Assembly (NCBI GenBank): GCA_963704295.1
Contig: OY969884.1
Location: forward strand, 1,612,001 to 1,676,000
Reading direction: 5' to 3'
Length of the DNA: 64,000 bases
Source: JACCVL01 sp963704295
GTDB taxonomy: Bacteria; Actinomycetota; Actinomycetes; Propionibacteriales; Nocardioidaceae
The notes below the pieces were generated by a model. The model was not told where the DNA came from. It was given only the letters and a program-made list of their open reading frames with translations, and searched no databases. The translations under genes and the position numbers were made by a program. Below are positions 42,636 through 51,559 of the stretch, in pieces. The number at the start of each line of letters is the position of its first letter. Position 1 is the first letter of the stretch.

Positions 42636-43595
42636 ATGAGCTACGACCGACCGCCTGAGGGTCAGGACCCGCAGCCGTCCGAGCCCGGCGGCGCTCAGCC
42701 GCCGTCGTACGGCTCGGAGTCACCGCCGCCCGCCTATGGCTCGACGCCGGAGCAGCCCCCCGCCCACAGCTCGGACGCGCCGCCGCCCGCCTACGGCGGG
42801 GGCACACCGCCGCCGCCACCGCCGGGCGCCGGTGGTGGCTACCCGCCCGCCGGCCCCGGTGGGCCCGGTGGCGGCTACCCGCCGGCGCAGGGCAGCGGCC
42901 CGTTCAGCGTCGGCGACGCCTTCAACTACGGCTGGCAGAAGTTCCAGGCCAACGTCGGCACGATCCTGCTGGCGGCGCTGGCCTACATCGCGATCATCGC
43001 GCTGATCGAGATCATCTTCTTCTTCACGATCGGTGGGCTGGCGACCGCCTCGACCGAGCCGATCACACAGGACGGCGTCGTCGTCGGCTACGAGACCAGC
43101 GGCGGCGGGTTCGCGATGCTCCTGGTCGTCGGCGCGCTGTTCGCGCTGCTGATCACCGTGCTGTCCGCCGTCATGCAGGCCGGCATCGCCCGCGGGGTTC
43201 TCGGCATCACCTACGGCCGGCCGATCAGTGTCGGCACGATGTTCAAGTTCGACAACATCGGGGCCGTGATCGTGGCCAGCCTGATCGTCGGCGTCGCGGC
43301 CGGTGTGGGCACTCTTCTGTGCTTCGTGCCCGGCCTGATCGTCATCTTCTTCTCCCAGTTCTACGTGTGGTTCATCGTGGACAAGCAGATGGGGCCGATG
43401 GACGCGGTCAAGGCGAGCTTCGCGCTGGTGAACCAGAACCTCGGCACGATGATCGGCTTCTTCCTCGCCGCGATCGTCGCCTACGTCGTCGGCGCCATCC
43501 TGTGCGGGATCGGGTTGCTGGTCGCCGTCCCGGTCATCTACATCGCCCAGGGCTACGCCTACCGCAAGCTGCAGGGTGAGGCCGTCGCCGCCTGA
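42636..43595 (+). CDS. Pro-rich membrane protein (DUF4013/DUF975-like)
   Basis: The protein has 319 residues. The first ~90 residues are a Pro/Gly/Ser-rich cytoplasmic tail with repeated PPPAYGS-like units; the remainder has about five to six membrane helices (TILLAALAYIAIIALIEIIFFF, FAMLLVVGALFALLITVL, VIVASLIVGVAAGVGTLLCF, MIGFFLAAIVAYVVGAILCGIG). MDAVKASFALVNQNLGTMIGF before the last helices resembles membrane proteins of the DUF975/DUF4013 type. Function unknown. ATG at 42636 follows AGGGG. Confidence 0.78.
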   Translation: MSYDRPPEGQDPQPSEPGGAQPPSYGSESPPPAYGSTPEQPPAHSSDAPPPAYGGGTPPPPPPGAGGGYPPAGPGGPGGGYPPAQGSGPFSVGDAFNYGWQKFQANVGTILLAALAYIAIIALIEIIFFFTIGGLATASTEPITQDGVVVGYETSGGGFAMLLVVGALFALLITVLSAVMQAGIARGVLGITYGRPISVGTMFKFDNIGAVIVASLIVGVAAGVGTLLCFVPGLIVIFFSQFYVWFIVDKQMGPMDAVKASFALVNQNLGTMIGFFLAAIVAYVVGAILCGIGLLVAVPVIYIAQGYAYRKLQGEAVAA

Positions 43596-44040
43596 CATCG
43601 CAGCCGGCTGGTACCCCGACCCGACCGGCGACTGGGAGCAGCGGTTCTGGGACGGGCGGGTGTGGACCGAGCACGTCCACACCGGCCCGTTCGGGACCCA
43701 GGCGCCGGTGCAGCCGCCGGACCTGCCGACCGTCGAGCAGCAGGTCTGGACCGACGGCCGGCACACGCTGACCACGCACCGGTGGCTGATCCGGGAGCAG
43801 GCGGCGACGGCCGACCCGGTGCAGATCCTGCTGTGGACCGTCGTCGACGTCCGGGTGCGCGGGAGGTGGGGGGCGGCCTCGAGCGCGCACGGCACGATCG
43901 TCGTCGCGGTCGATTTCGCGGGCTACACCGACCGTCGGCACTGGACCGCGCCGCAGGTGCAAGACGTGCACCGGGTCGCGGCCTACGTCCGGCTGTGGGC
44001 GAACCGGAACCGCCGCCCGCCGCGGGGCGGACCGGTCTGA
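43576..44040 (+). CDS. DUF2510 domain protein
   Basis: The protein has 154 residues. AAGWYPDPTGDWEQRFWDGRVWTEHV is the DUF2510 motif, a short WxxD/WxG element found in actinobacterial membrane-associated proteins. The rest has a PH-like beta pattern (LLWTVVDVRVRGRWG, TIVVAVDFAGY). No catalytic residue is evident. The GTG at 43576 overlaps the upstream gene by 20 bases, suggesting co-translation; no stronger start was found. Confidence 0.78.
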   Translation: MRPSPPDIAAGWYPDPTGDWEQRFWDGRVWTEHVHTGPFGTQAPVQPPDLPTVEQQVWTDGRHTLTTHRWLIREQAATADPVQILLWTVVDVRVRGRWGAASSAHGTIVVAVDFAGYTDRRHWTAPQVQDVHRVAAYVRLWANRNRRPPRGGPV

Positions 44041-44156
44041 CCCACCCAGTTGTGAGCCTTGTCACGACCGGCGGGGGCGTGTAACGGTATGCCCGCACCG
44101 CTGGGCCCCCGGCGATCCCGGGCAGGTGACAGGCGGCAGATGGTTGGGGCGTGTCC

Positions 44157-46964
44157 ATGAACCGCAGGCTTCGTCAGTCGCTCGTCGCCGTCACCTCCGC
44201 CGCGGTGGTCGCCGCCGCCGCGGTCGCCGCGGTGCACTCCTCCGGCACCGCACCCGCCCCCCCGGCTGCTGCCGGGGAGGAGATGCCCGGTGCGCTCGGC
44301 GGACATCTGGAGGAGCTGATGCGGGCCGCCCCCGGCGGGGCAGAGGTGGAGGAGGGGCCGGGATCGGCCGCCGACGCCGCGTTCGAGCAGCGGGCCTTCC
44401 CGGCGGACACGATCTCGATGGCCAAGGTGGAGGCGTCGCGCGCGACCTTCCGCGCAGTGCTGGCCACCACCCGGCGCGCCGAGGCGCGCGAGCTGCTGCC
44501 CGGCGCCTGGGAGGAGTTCGGCCCGAGCAACGCGCTCTATCCCTTCACCGAACGGCGCAACTCGACCAACTACGTGCCCCACCGCTACGTCGCCGGCGGC
44601 CGCACCACCGACGTGGCGATCGCCGACACCTGCGTGCGCGGTGACTGCCGGATGTACATCACCCCGGCGGGCGGGGGCGTGTGGCGCACCGACGACGCGC
44701 TGGCCCGGCCGGTGGACTGGACCTACCTCGGCGGCCCGCTCGGCATCAACGCGGCCGGCTCCGTCACCATCGACCCGAACGACCCCAGCGGGAACACGAT
44801 CTGGGTCGGCACCGGTGAGGCGAACGTCTGCGGCAGCGGTTGTGTGGCAGGCGTCGGCATCTACCGGTCGGTCGACGGCGGTGACACCTTCACCGGGCCG
44901 CTCGGCAGCCGCTGGCTCGACGGCAAGGGCATCGGCGAGATCTCGGTCGACCCGCGCGACAACGGGATCGTCTACGCCGCGACGACCACCGCGCTGCGCG
45001 GGCACTCCTCGGTCTGCTGCTCGGGAGCCAGCCGCCCCGTGCCGGGAGCCGCACAGTGGGGCCTCTACAAGTCGATCGACTCCGGCCAGACCTGGCGGAT
45101 GATCCACAACGGCACCGCCCGGGAGAACCAGTGCACCGGGTCCGTCGAGCAGTACAGCAACCTCGAGCCCTGCTCCCCGCGGGGCGTGCGGGCCTTCGAG
45201 ATCGACCCCAGCGACCCGAACACGCTGTACGCCGGCTCCTACGCCCGTGGCATCTGGAGGTCCAGCGACCGCGGCAAGACGTGGGAGCAGATCAAGGAGT
45301 CGCTGAACCCGGCCCAGATCACGTCCAGGCCGGCGTTCGACGTGACGGCGCTGCGCAACGGTGACACCCGGATGTACGTGCACGAGGGAAACATCGGGCA
45401 GCCCTACTCCCGGTTGTTCCGTAGCGACGACGTCGCCACCGGCGCCCCGGTCTTCGCCGACCTGACCAGCGCCAATCCCGCCGACGACGGCTACGCGACC
45501 TACAACCAGTGCGGCGGGCAGTGCTGGTACGACCTGTTCGTCTACACACCCGACGGACACCCCAACGTCGTCTACACCGGCGGGTCGTACTCCTACGGTG
45601 AGACCGGTGGCATCTCGAACGGCCGCGGCGTGGTGCTGTCCACCGACGCCGGCGAGAGCGGCACCGACATGACCATGGACGGCACCGACCCGGAGCACCC
45701 GAACGGGCTGCACCCGGACCAGCACGCGCTGGTGACCCATCCGGACAAGCCGATGTTGTTCTTCGAGGTCAACGACGGCGGCGTGATGCGCTCCAACGCG
45801 CGCTTCAGCAACGTCGCGCAGTGGTGCGACGACCGCGGGCTGTCCGAGCCGGCGCTCAGCCGCTGCCGCCAGCTGCTGTCCCGGGTGCCCGACAAGCTGA
45901 TCGGGATGAACCACGGACTGAACACGCTGCAGTTCCAGAGCCTGTCGGTCAGCCCGTTCGACTCGGACCTGCTGAACGGTGGCACCCAGGACAACGGCAC
46001 CTGGCAGACCAACGGCAACCGGGTCACCTGGCGCAACATCATGATCGGTGACGGTGGCCAGTCCGGGTTCGACGCCGGCCGGCGTGACTTCCGCTTCCAC
46101 AACTTCTTCGACGCCACCCCCGAGGTGAACTTCGACAACGGTGACATCGACGACTGGATCTGGACCGCGGACCCACTGTTCGGCCAGCCGGGCACGCAGT
46201 TCTACGCGCCGGTGATCAGCGACCCGGTGGTGCCCGGGACGATGTTCGCCGGCACCGGGATCTCGGTGTTCCGGACCACGACGTACGGCCTCGGGGATCG
46301 GTCGATGGCCGAGGCGCAGCGGGTCTGCAACACCTGGGACGGGACGTTCGAGGCGCAGTGCGGGGACTGGGAGCAGACCGGTCTGGTGCCGCTCACGAGT
46401 GCCACCTTCGGCGACCGGGAGGGCGGCGCGGTGGCCGCGGTCGAGCGCGCGACGAGCGACCGGTCCACCGCCTGGGCGGCGACCACCACCGGCCGGCTGT
46501 TCATCTCGACCAACGTCGGGACCGACGACCCCCGGCGGGTGACCTGGCGCCGGCTCGACACCGACGCTCGCAACGACCCGAACCGGTTCGTCAGCAGCAT
46601 CGACATCCACCCGCAGCGCCCGAACGTCGCGTTCGTGTCCTACAGCGGCTACAGCGCGACCACCCCGTCGACGCCGGGGCATGTGTTCCGGGTCCGCTAC
46701 AACGGCTCGCGGGCGGTCTGGACCGACCTCTCTGGGGACCTGGAGGATCTGCCGATCACCGACCTGGTGCGTGATGACCAGACCGGCGACCTCTACGCCG
46801 CCAGCGACTTCGGCGTCCTTCGCCGGCCGCAGGGCAGTTCGTCGTGGGTCCTGGCGGCCCCGGGGATGCCGCGCGTCGAGGTGGCCGGCCTGACGATCCT
46901 GCCAGACGAGCGGATCCTCTACGCGGCCTCGCACGGGTTGAGCGCGTGGCGACTGGACCTGTGA
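44157..46964 (+). CDS. Secreted sortilin/VPS10-like beta-propeller protein
   Basis: The protein has 935 residues. A signal peptide (LVAVTSAAVVAAAAVAAVHSS) is followed by ~100 residues of helical linker and then BNR/Asp-box propeller repeats: IYRSVDGGDTFTGP, LYKSIDSGQTWRM, IWRSSDRGKTWEQ, VVLSTDAGESG. The pattern WVGTGEANVCGSG and many paired cysteines (SVCCSG, CGGQCWYD) suggest an extracytoplasmic, disulfide-stabilised propeller of the VPS10 domain type. It resembles large secreted glycosyl-hydrolase-like sortilins with no catalytic residues known. The permease gene of an ABC importer starts 12 nt after its stop, so it may supply or bind that system's substrate. Confidence 0.8.
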   Translation: MNRRLRQSLVAVTSAAVVAAAAVAAVHSSGTAPAPPAAAGEEMPGALGGHLEELMRAAPGGAEVEEGPGSAADAAFEQRAFPADTISMAKVEASRATFRAVLATTRRAEARELLPGAWEEFGPSNALYPFTERRNSTNYVPHRYVAGGRTTDVAIADTCVRGDCRMYITPAGGGVWRTDDALARPVDWTYLGGPLGINAAGSVTIDPNDPSGNTIWVGTGEANVCGSGCVAGVGIYRSVDGGDTFTGPLGSRWLDGKGIGEISVDPRDNGIVYAATTTALRGHSSVCCSGASRPVPGAAQWGLYKSIDSGQTWRMIHNGTARENQCTGSVEQYSNLEPCSPRGVRAFEIDPSDPNTLYAGSYARGIWRSSDRGKTWEQIKESLNPAQITSRPAFDVTALRNGDTRMYVHEGNIGQPYSRLFRSDDVATGAPVFADLTSANPADDGYATYNQCGGQCWYDLFVYTPDGHPNVVYTGGSYSYGETGGISNGRGVVLSTDAGESGTDMTMDGTDPEHPNGLHPDQHALVTHPDKPMLFFEVNDGGVMRSNARFSNVAQWCDDRGLSEPALSRCRQLLSRVPDKLIGMNHGLNTLQFQSLSVSPFDSDLLNGGTQDNGTWQTNGNRVTWRNIMIGDGGQSGFDAGRRDFRFHNFFDATPEVNFDNGDIDDWIWTADPLFGQPGTQFYAPVISDPVVPGTMFAGTGISVFRTTTYGLGDRSMAEAQRVCNTWDGTFEAQCGDWEQTGLVPLTSATFGDREGGAVAAVERATSDRSTAWAATTTGRLFISTNVGTDDPRRVTWRRLDTDARNDPNRFVSSIDIHPQRPNVAFVSYSGYSATTPSTPGHVFRVRYNGSRAVWTDLSGDLEDLPITDLVRDDQTGDLYAASDFGVLRRPQGSSSWVLAAPGMPRVEVAGLTILPDERILYAASHGLSAWRLDL

Positions 46965-46976
46965 GCGTCAGGCGGC

Positions 46977-47804
46977 GTGCGCGGTAGGGCCGGCGGCTGG
47001 CGTTCCTTGGGGGCGCTGGCCGCCGGCACGCTGTTCGCGCTGCCGTTGGTGTTGCTCGTGTCCGGCTCGCTGCGCCCCGCCGGCTCCCCGCCCCGTCCGA
47101 CACCTGAACTGGTCCCCGACCCGTTGTCGACCGGCAGCTATGCCGAGGCGGTCGGCCTGGCCGGGATCGGCCGGGCCACGCTGGTGTCGCTGCTGGTCGC
47201 GGCGGTCGTCGTGCCGGTCAGCGTCCTCGTCGCCTCCTGGGCCGGCTTCGCGATGACCCGGCTCTCCCGTCGGCTGTCGGCGCTGCTCGTGGGGGCTTCG
47301 CTGGTGGCGATGATGGTGCCGGTGACGGCGTTGCTGGTGCCCCGGTTCGTCCTCTACCGGCTGCTGGGTCTCACCGACACGCTCGTCCCGTTGATGCTCC
47401 CGGCGCTGGTGGCCACGTCGCCGTTCTACGTGCTGGTCTACTTCGTGGCGTTCCGCGCGGTGCCGCGGGACCTCTACGACGCGGGGTTGCTCGCCGACGT
47501 GTCCCCGGTGCGGATGTGGTGGCGGGTGGCCATGCCGCTGGTCCGGCCGGTGACGGTCGCCGTCTCGGCGCTGGTCTTCGTGCTGACCTGGAGCAGCTTC
47601 CTGGAGCCGCTCGTCTTCGTCTACGACCGGGATCTGTTCACGGTGCCGCTGGCGCTACGGTCGCTCTCGACCATCGATGCGTCCGACTATCCCGTGTTCC
47701 TGGCGGCGGCCGTCCTCGCCAGCATCCCCGCCCTGCTGCTTTTCGGCGTCGCGCAGCGGCGCTTCCTGCACCAGTACCGCGGGCCGGGATGGTTGGGCCG
47801 GTGA
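46977..47804 (+). CDS. ABC transporter permease, carbohydrate type (MalG-like)
   Basis: The protein has 275 residues with six membrane helices. The EAA loop, YDAGLLADVSPVRMWWRVAMPLVRP, contacts the ATPase. It corresponds to the second permease (MalG/UgpE) of CUT1 importers. The GTG start at 46977 is weakly supported by a ribosome binding site. The stop overlaps the binding-protein GTG (GTGA). Confidence 0.85.
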   Translation: MRGRAGGWRSLGALAAGTLFALPLVLLVSGSLRPAGSPPRPTPELVPDPLSTGSYAEAVGLAGIGRATLVSLLVAAVVVPVSVLVASWAGFAMTRLSRRLSALLVGASLVAMMVPVTALLVPRFVLYRLLGLTDTLVPLMLPALVATSPFYVLVYFVAFRAVPRDLYDAGLLADVSPVRMWWRVAMPLVRPVTVAVSALVFVLTWSSFLEPLVFVYDRDLFTVPLALRSLSTIDASDYPVFLAAAVLASIPALLLFGVAQRRFLHQYRGPGWLGR

Positions 47805-49135
47805 CGGTGTCCGCGACCGCCGGCCCAGGCCGGCTGCTGGTGCTGTTGCTGGTCCTGACTCTGGGGCTGGTGCCGGCGTCCTGCAGCAACGCCACCGAGC
47901 CGGACGCCGTCTCGGTGCTGCTGTTCGGCGATCCTGAGGAGCTGGTCGCCTACCGGGCGCTGGTGGACGACTTCGAGGCCCAGTCCTCCGTCGAGGTCGA
48001 GCTGATCGAGGCGAGCGACCGGGACGACCTGATCGCCCGGCTGTCCACCTCGATCGCCGGCGGTTCGCCGCCGGACGTGTTCTTGTTGAACTATCGCTAC
48101 TACGGGCAGTTCGCGGCCAGCGGCTCGATCCTCTCGCTGGACGAGCGGATCGCTTCGTCGGCCCGGTTGTCCGCCGACGACTTCTACCCGGTGGCGATGG
48201 AGGCCTTCCAGTGGCAGGGCGAGCAGCTCTGCCTGCCACAGAACATCTCCAGCCTGGCCGTGTACTACAACAAGGATCTGTTCGAGCGGTACGGCGTACC
48301 CGAGCCGCCGGAACGGTGGACGTGGAACGAGCTCGTGACGACCGCGGTGACGCTCACGCGGGACGCGGCCGGCAACCAGGTGGTCGGCACCGAGTCGGAG
48401 GGCACCGCCCCCCCGGTGGACGTCTACGGCCTGGGCGTGGAGCCGTCGATCATCCGGGTGGCGCCGTTCGTGTGGTCCAACGGGGGCGAGGTGGTTGACG
48501 ACCCGCGGGCACCGAGCCGGTTCACCTTCGACACCGCGGCGGCACGGGAGGCGCTGCGCAACTTCCTCGAGCTGAGGCTTGCCTACGGTGTGATCCCGAC
48601 CGACGCCGAGGTCGAGGCGCAGGACGACGAGACCCGGTTCGCGAACGGTCAGCTGGCGATGTTGCTCTCCTCCCGGCGGGCGACCACGACCTTCCGAGCG
48701 ATCGACGATTTCGAATGGGACGTTGCACCGCTTCCCGTCTACCAGCGCCAGGTGGGCATCCTGCACTCGGACGCCTTCTGCATCCCGGCCAAGTCGTCGC
48801 GGCCCGACGAGGCCTGGGAGTTCGTCGAGTACGCGCTCAGCGCCGAGGGACAGCGGGCACTGGTGGGGACTGGTCGCACCGTCCCGTCCAACATCGCGGT
48901 GTCCCGCTCGGACGACTTCCTCGACCAGGACGCGCCCCCCAGCCGCTCGCAGGTGTTCCTCGACGCGATCGACACCATGCGCCGGACACCCACGATCTCC
49001 ACCTGGCCGGAGATCGAGGACGTGACCACCGCCATCCTCGAGGACGCCATGTACAAGGGGATGCCGGTCGACGAGGTCATCCGCCGACTGGACGAGGAGA
49101 CCCGCGACGCGTTCGCCCGGGCCGAGGCGCCGTGA
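47801..49135 (+). CDS. ABC transporter substrate-binding lipoprotein, carbohydrate type
   Basis: The protein has 444 residues. The signal ends in lipobox PASC (about residue 27). The mature part is a type I two-lobe binding fold: VSVLLFGDPEELVAYRALVDDFEAQSSVEVELIEA, GGSPPDVFLLNYRYYGQFAASGS, LAVYYNKDLFERYGVPEPPERWTWNELV, FANGQLAMLLSSRRATT and DAFCIPAKSSRPDEAWEFVEYALSAEGQ. These match extracellular solute-binding proteins family 1, so an oligosaccharide or glycerol-phosphate compound is a likely cargo. GTG at 47801 overlaps the permease; ATG at 47789 is an alternative. Confidence 0.88.
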   Translation: MTVSATAGPGRLLVLLLVLTLGLVPASCSNATEPDAVSVLLFGDPEELVAYRALVDDFEAQSSVEVELIEASDRDDLIARLSTSIAGGSPPDVFLLNYRYYGQFAASGSILSLDERIASSARLSADDFYPVAMEAFQWQGEQLCLPQNISSLAVYYNKDLFERYGVPEPPERWTWNELVTTAVTLTRDAAGNQVVGTESEGTAPPVDVYGLGVEPSIIRVAPFVWSNGGEVVDDPRAPSRFTFDTAAAREALRNFLELRLAYGVIPTDAEVEAQDDETRFANGQLAMLLSSRRATTTFRAIDDFEWDVAPLPVYQRQVGILHSDAFCIPAKSSRPDEAWEFVEYALSAEGQRALVGTGRTVPSNIAVSRSDDFLDQDAPPSRSQVFLDAIDTMRRTPTISTWPEIEDVTTAILEDAMYKGMPVDEVIRRLDEETRDAFARAEAP

Positions 49136-50154
49136 CGGGTCTCGTGCTGGCAGGCGTGCGCGCGGCGTACGGCTCGCACGAGGTGCTCCGGGGCATCGAC
49201 CTGTCCGTCCCGGCCGGGGAGATGCTGGTGGTGCTAGGCCCCTCCGGGTCGGGCAAGTCGACGCTGCTGCGGGTGGTCGCCGGGCTGGAACCTGCGACCG
49301 CGGGCACGGTTCGGCTGGCCGGCCGCGACATCACCCGGCTGCGGCCGGGGCGACGAAATGTCTCGATGGTGTTCCAGAGCTATGCGCTGTTCCCGCACCT
49401 GACCGTGCTGGCCAACATCACCTTCGGGCTTGAGGTGCGAGATGTCCGCCGGGGCCAGGCGGCCGCTCGCGCGCGGCAGGCGGCCGAGACGGCGGGCTGC
49501 GCCGACCTCCTGGACCGACGGCCGGGTGAGTTGTCCGGCGGTGAGCGACAGCGGGTGGCCCTGGCACGCGCGCTGGCCCGAGAGCCGGATGCCTACCTCC
49601 TGGACGAGCCGCTCTCCAACCTGGACGCGGAGCTCCGGGTGCAGACCCGTACCGAGCTCCGGAAGCTGCACGAGCGTGTGGGCGGGACGATGCTGCACGT
49701 CACCCACGACCAGACCGAGGCCCTCGTTCTCGGGGACCGGGTCGCGGTGCTCCGAGACGGCAGGCTCGAGCAGGTCGGCACGCCCGCGGAGATCTGGTCG
49801 AGCCCGGCGACGCTGTTCGTCGCCCGCTTCGTCGGGTCCCCGACGATGAACCTGCTCGGCCCCGCCAACCGGCTGCGAGCGGGCGGTCCCGTCGACCGGC
49901 CCCCCGACTCCCTCCAGGTGGGCGTCCGTCCGGACGCCGTGCTGCTCGGCACGGAGGGGCTGCCGGCCACGGTGCGTCACATAGAGCAGGTGGGCGCCGA
50001 CGCCTACGTGCACGTGCAGGTCGACGGCGACGACCTGGTCGCCCGGGTGCCGACCGCCGTCAGCCCGCGCGCCGGCGACGGGGTGCACGTGCGCGTCGAC
50101 CCGAATGCGCTGCACAGCTTCGACGCGGCCACCGGTTCGCGGGTGCGGGGGTGA
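49132..50154 (+). CDS. ABC transporter ATP-binding protein (MalK/UgpC type)
   Basis: The protein has 340 residues. Walker A is GPSGSGKSTLL, the Q-loop is VFQSYALFPHLTV, the signature is LSGGERQRVALARAL, Walker B is YLLDEPLSNLDAELR, and the H-loop is THDQTEALVL. The C-terminal TOBE domain (VGVRPDAVLLGTEGLPATVRHIEQVGADAY) places it with MalK/UgpC energy subunits. Its GTG overlaps the binding-protein stop and its stop overlaps the next permease start. Confidence 0.93.
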   Translation: MTGLVLAGVRAAYGSHEVLRGIDLSVPAGEMLVVLGPSGSGKSTLLRVVAGLEPATAGTVRLAGRDITRLRPGRRNVSMVFQSYALFPHLTVLANITFGLEVRDVRRGQAAARARQAAETAGCADLLDRRPGELSGGERQRVALARALAREPDAYLLDEPLSNLDAELRVQTRTELRKLHERVGGTMLHVTHDQTEALVLGDRVAVLRDGRLEQVGTPAEIWSSPATLFVARFVGSPTMNLLGPANRLRAGGPVDRPPDSLQVGVRPDAVLLGTEGLPATVRHIEQVGADAYVHVQVDGDDLVARVPTAVSPRAGDGVHVRVDPNALHSFDAATGSRVRG

Positions 50155-51074
50155 TCGGCCGTCGGGTGCCGGCCGACCGCCGGGACGACTGGCAGACCGC
50201 CGCCATGCTGGCGCCGTACGTCGCCGGCCTGGTCGTCCTGGTGCTGGTGCCCGCGACCGTCACGGTGCTGGTGTCGCTCAGCGACTACGACCTGATCGGC
50301 AGCGCCCGGTGGGTCGGGTTGGACAACTTCACCGCGCTGGCCGACGACGACATCTTCGGGACGGCGCTGACCAACACCGTGGTGTTCGCTTTGGTCGCCA
50401 CGCCGCTGCGGGTGCTCACCGCCCTCGCGCTGGCCCTGCTGCTGCACCGGCGGGCACGCGGGGTCGGTCTGGCCCGCACGACGGTGATGCTGCCGACGGC
50501 CGTGCCGGAGATCGCCTACGGCCTGCTCTGGCTGTGGCTGCTCAATCCGATCTACGGACCGGTCAACCGGCTGCTCACGCTCGGCGGCGAGGATGGGTTG
50601 ACCCTGCTGGGCCGCACGCCACCGGCTTGGTTGACCGACCCGAACTCCGCCCGCGCGGCGATCGTGGTGATGAGCGTCTTCACCATCGGCGAGCTGTTCT
50701 TCGTCCTGCTCACCGCGCGGCAGGCCCTGCCGCAGGAGGTCTACGAGCTGGCGGCTGTCGAGGACGCCACCGGGTGGGACGTGTTCCGCCGGGTCACCCT
50801 CCCGTTGCTGATGCCGGTGCTCGTCCTGCTGCTGTTGCGGGACACGATCCTGAGCCTGCAGCTGAACTTCGTGCCCGCCCTCGTGGTGACCGACGGCGGA
50901 CCGCCGCCGTTCGCCACCACCTATCTGTCGCTGTTCGTCTACCGCAACGGCTTCGAGTACCTGCGCTATGGCTACGCGGCGGCTGCGACCGTGGTGATGC
51001 TCGCCCTCACGGTGCTGATCGTCGCCGTCCAGTGGCGGCTGGTGCGGCGGTATCGCCGGGTCTGGGCGGTCTGA
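50151..51074 (+). CDS. ABC transporter permease, carbohydrate type (MalF-like)
   Basis: The protein has 307 residues with six membrane helices. YELAAVEDATGWDVFRRVTLPLLMPV is the EAA loop. It corresponds to the MalF/UgpA permease. An extra N-terminal stretch RRVPADRRDDWQTAAML precedes helix one. Together with the genes at 46977, 47801 and 49132 it forms a complete importer; all four overlap by 4 bases except for the first gap. Confidence 0.88.
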   Translation: MIGRRVPADRRDDWQTAAMLAPYVAGLVVLVLVPATVTVLVSLSDYDLIGSARWVGLDNFTALADDDIFGTALTNTVVFALVATPLRVLTALALALLLHRRARGVGLARTTVMLPTAVPEIAYGLLWLWLLNPIYGPVNRLLTLGGEDGLTLLGRTPPAWLTDPNSARAAIVVMSVFTIGELFFVLLTARQALPQEVYELAAVEDATGWDVFRRVTLPLLMPVLVLLLLRDTILSLQLNFVPALVVTDGGPPPFATTYLSLFVYRNGFEYLRYGYAAAATVVMLALTVLIVAVQWRLVRRYRRVWAV

Positions 51075-51210
51075 CCCACCTGACCCGCGGACGCCGGTCC
51101 ACCACAATGGGCTGACGGCCGGCTGTCGATCCGGGCTCGTCCCGTTCGTCGTAGAGATGTCAGTCCAGGAGGCGGTCAGACACGGCCGCCCGGCAGTGGA
51201 GGAGTGCACG

Positions 51211-51552
51211 ATGGCGGAGTATCTGATCCTGATCTATGAGGACGAGCAGGCGTACGCCTCCGGTGACGCCGGCGTGATGGATGCGGCGATGAAGGCGCAC
51301 GGCCGCTTCGCCGAGCAGGTCGCCGAGCAGGGGGGCACCCTCGTCGGCGGAAACGGGCTCCAGCCCACCTCGAGTGCGACCACCGTGCGCGGCGACGTCG
51401 TCACCGACGGCCCGTTCGCCGAGACCAAGGAAGCGCTCGGCGGCTACTACCTGGTGGAGGCGAACGACCTCGACCACGCGCTGGCCATCGCCAAGCTGTG
51501 CCCCGCCCCGTTCGGCGGCGTCGAGGTGCGGCCGGTGATGGTGTTCGACTGA
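51211..51552 (+). CDS. DGPF/YCII-related protein
   Basis: The protein has 113 residues. MAEYLILIYEDEQAY, DGPFAETKEALGGYYLVEA and GGVEVRPVMVF show the YCII/DGPF domain, a small dimeric ferredoxin-like fold. Genes of this family are regularly next to ECF42-type sigma factors, as here (8 nt before the next gene). ATG at 51211 with GGAGGAG upstream. Confidence 0.92.
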   Translation: MAEYLILIYEDEQAYASGDAGVMDAAMKAHGRFAEQVAEQGGTLVGGNGLQPTSSATTVRGDVVTDGPFAETKEALGGYYLVEANDLDHALAIAKLCPAPFGGVEVRPVMVFD

Positions 51553-51559
51553 GCCGGTC

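Noticed and set aside
43983..46934. Long minus-strand frame opposite the sortilin-like gene
   Set aside because: Val/Arg/His-rich antisense composition with no signal peptide or domain; the plus strand has signal and propeller repeats.
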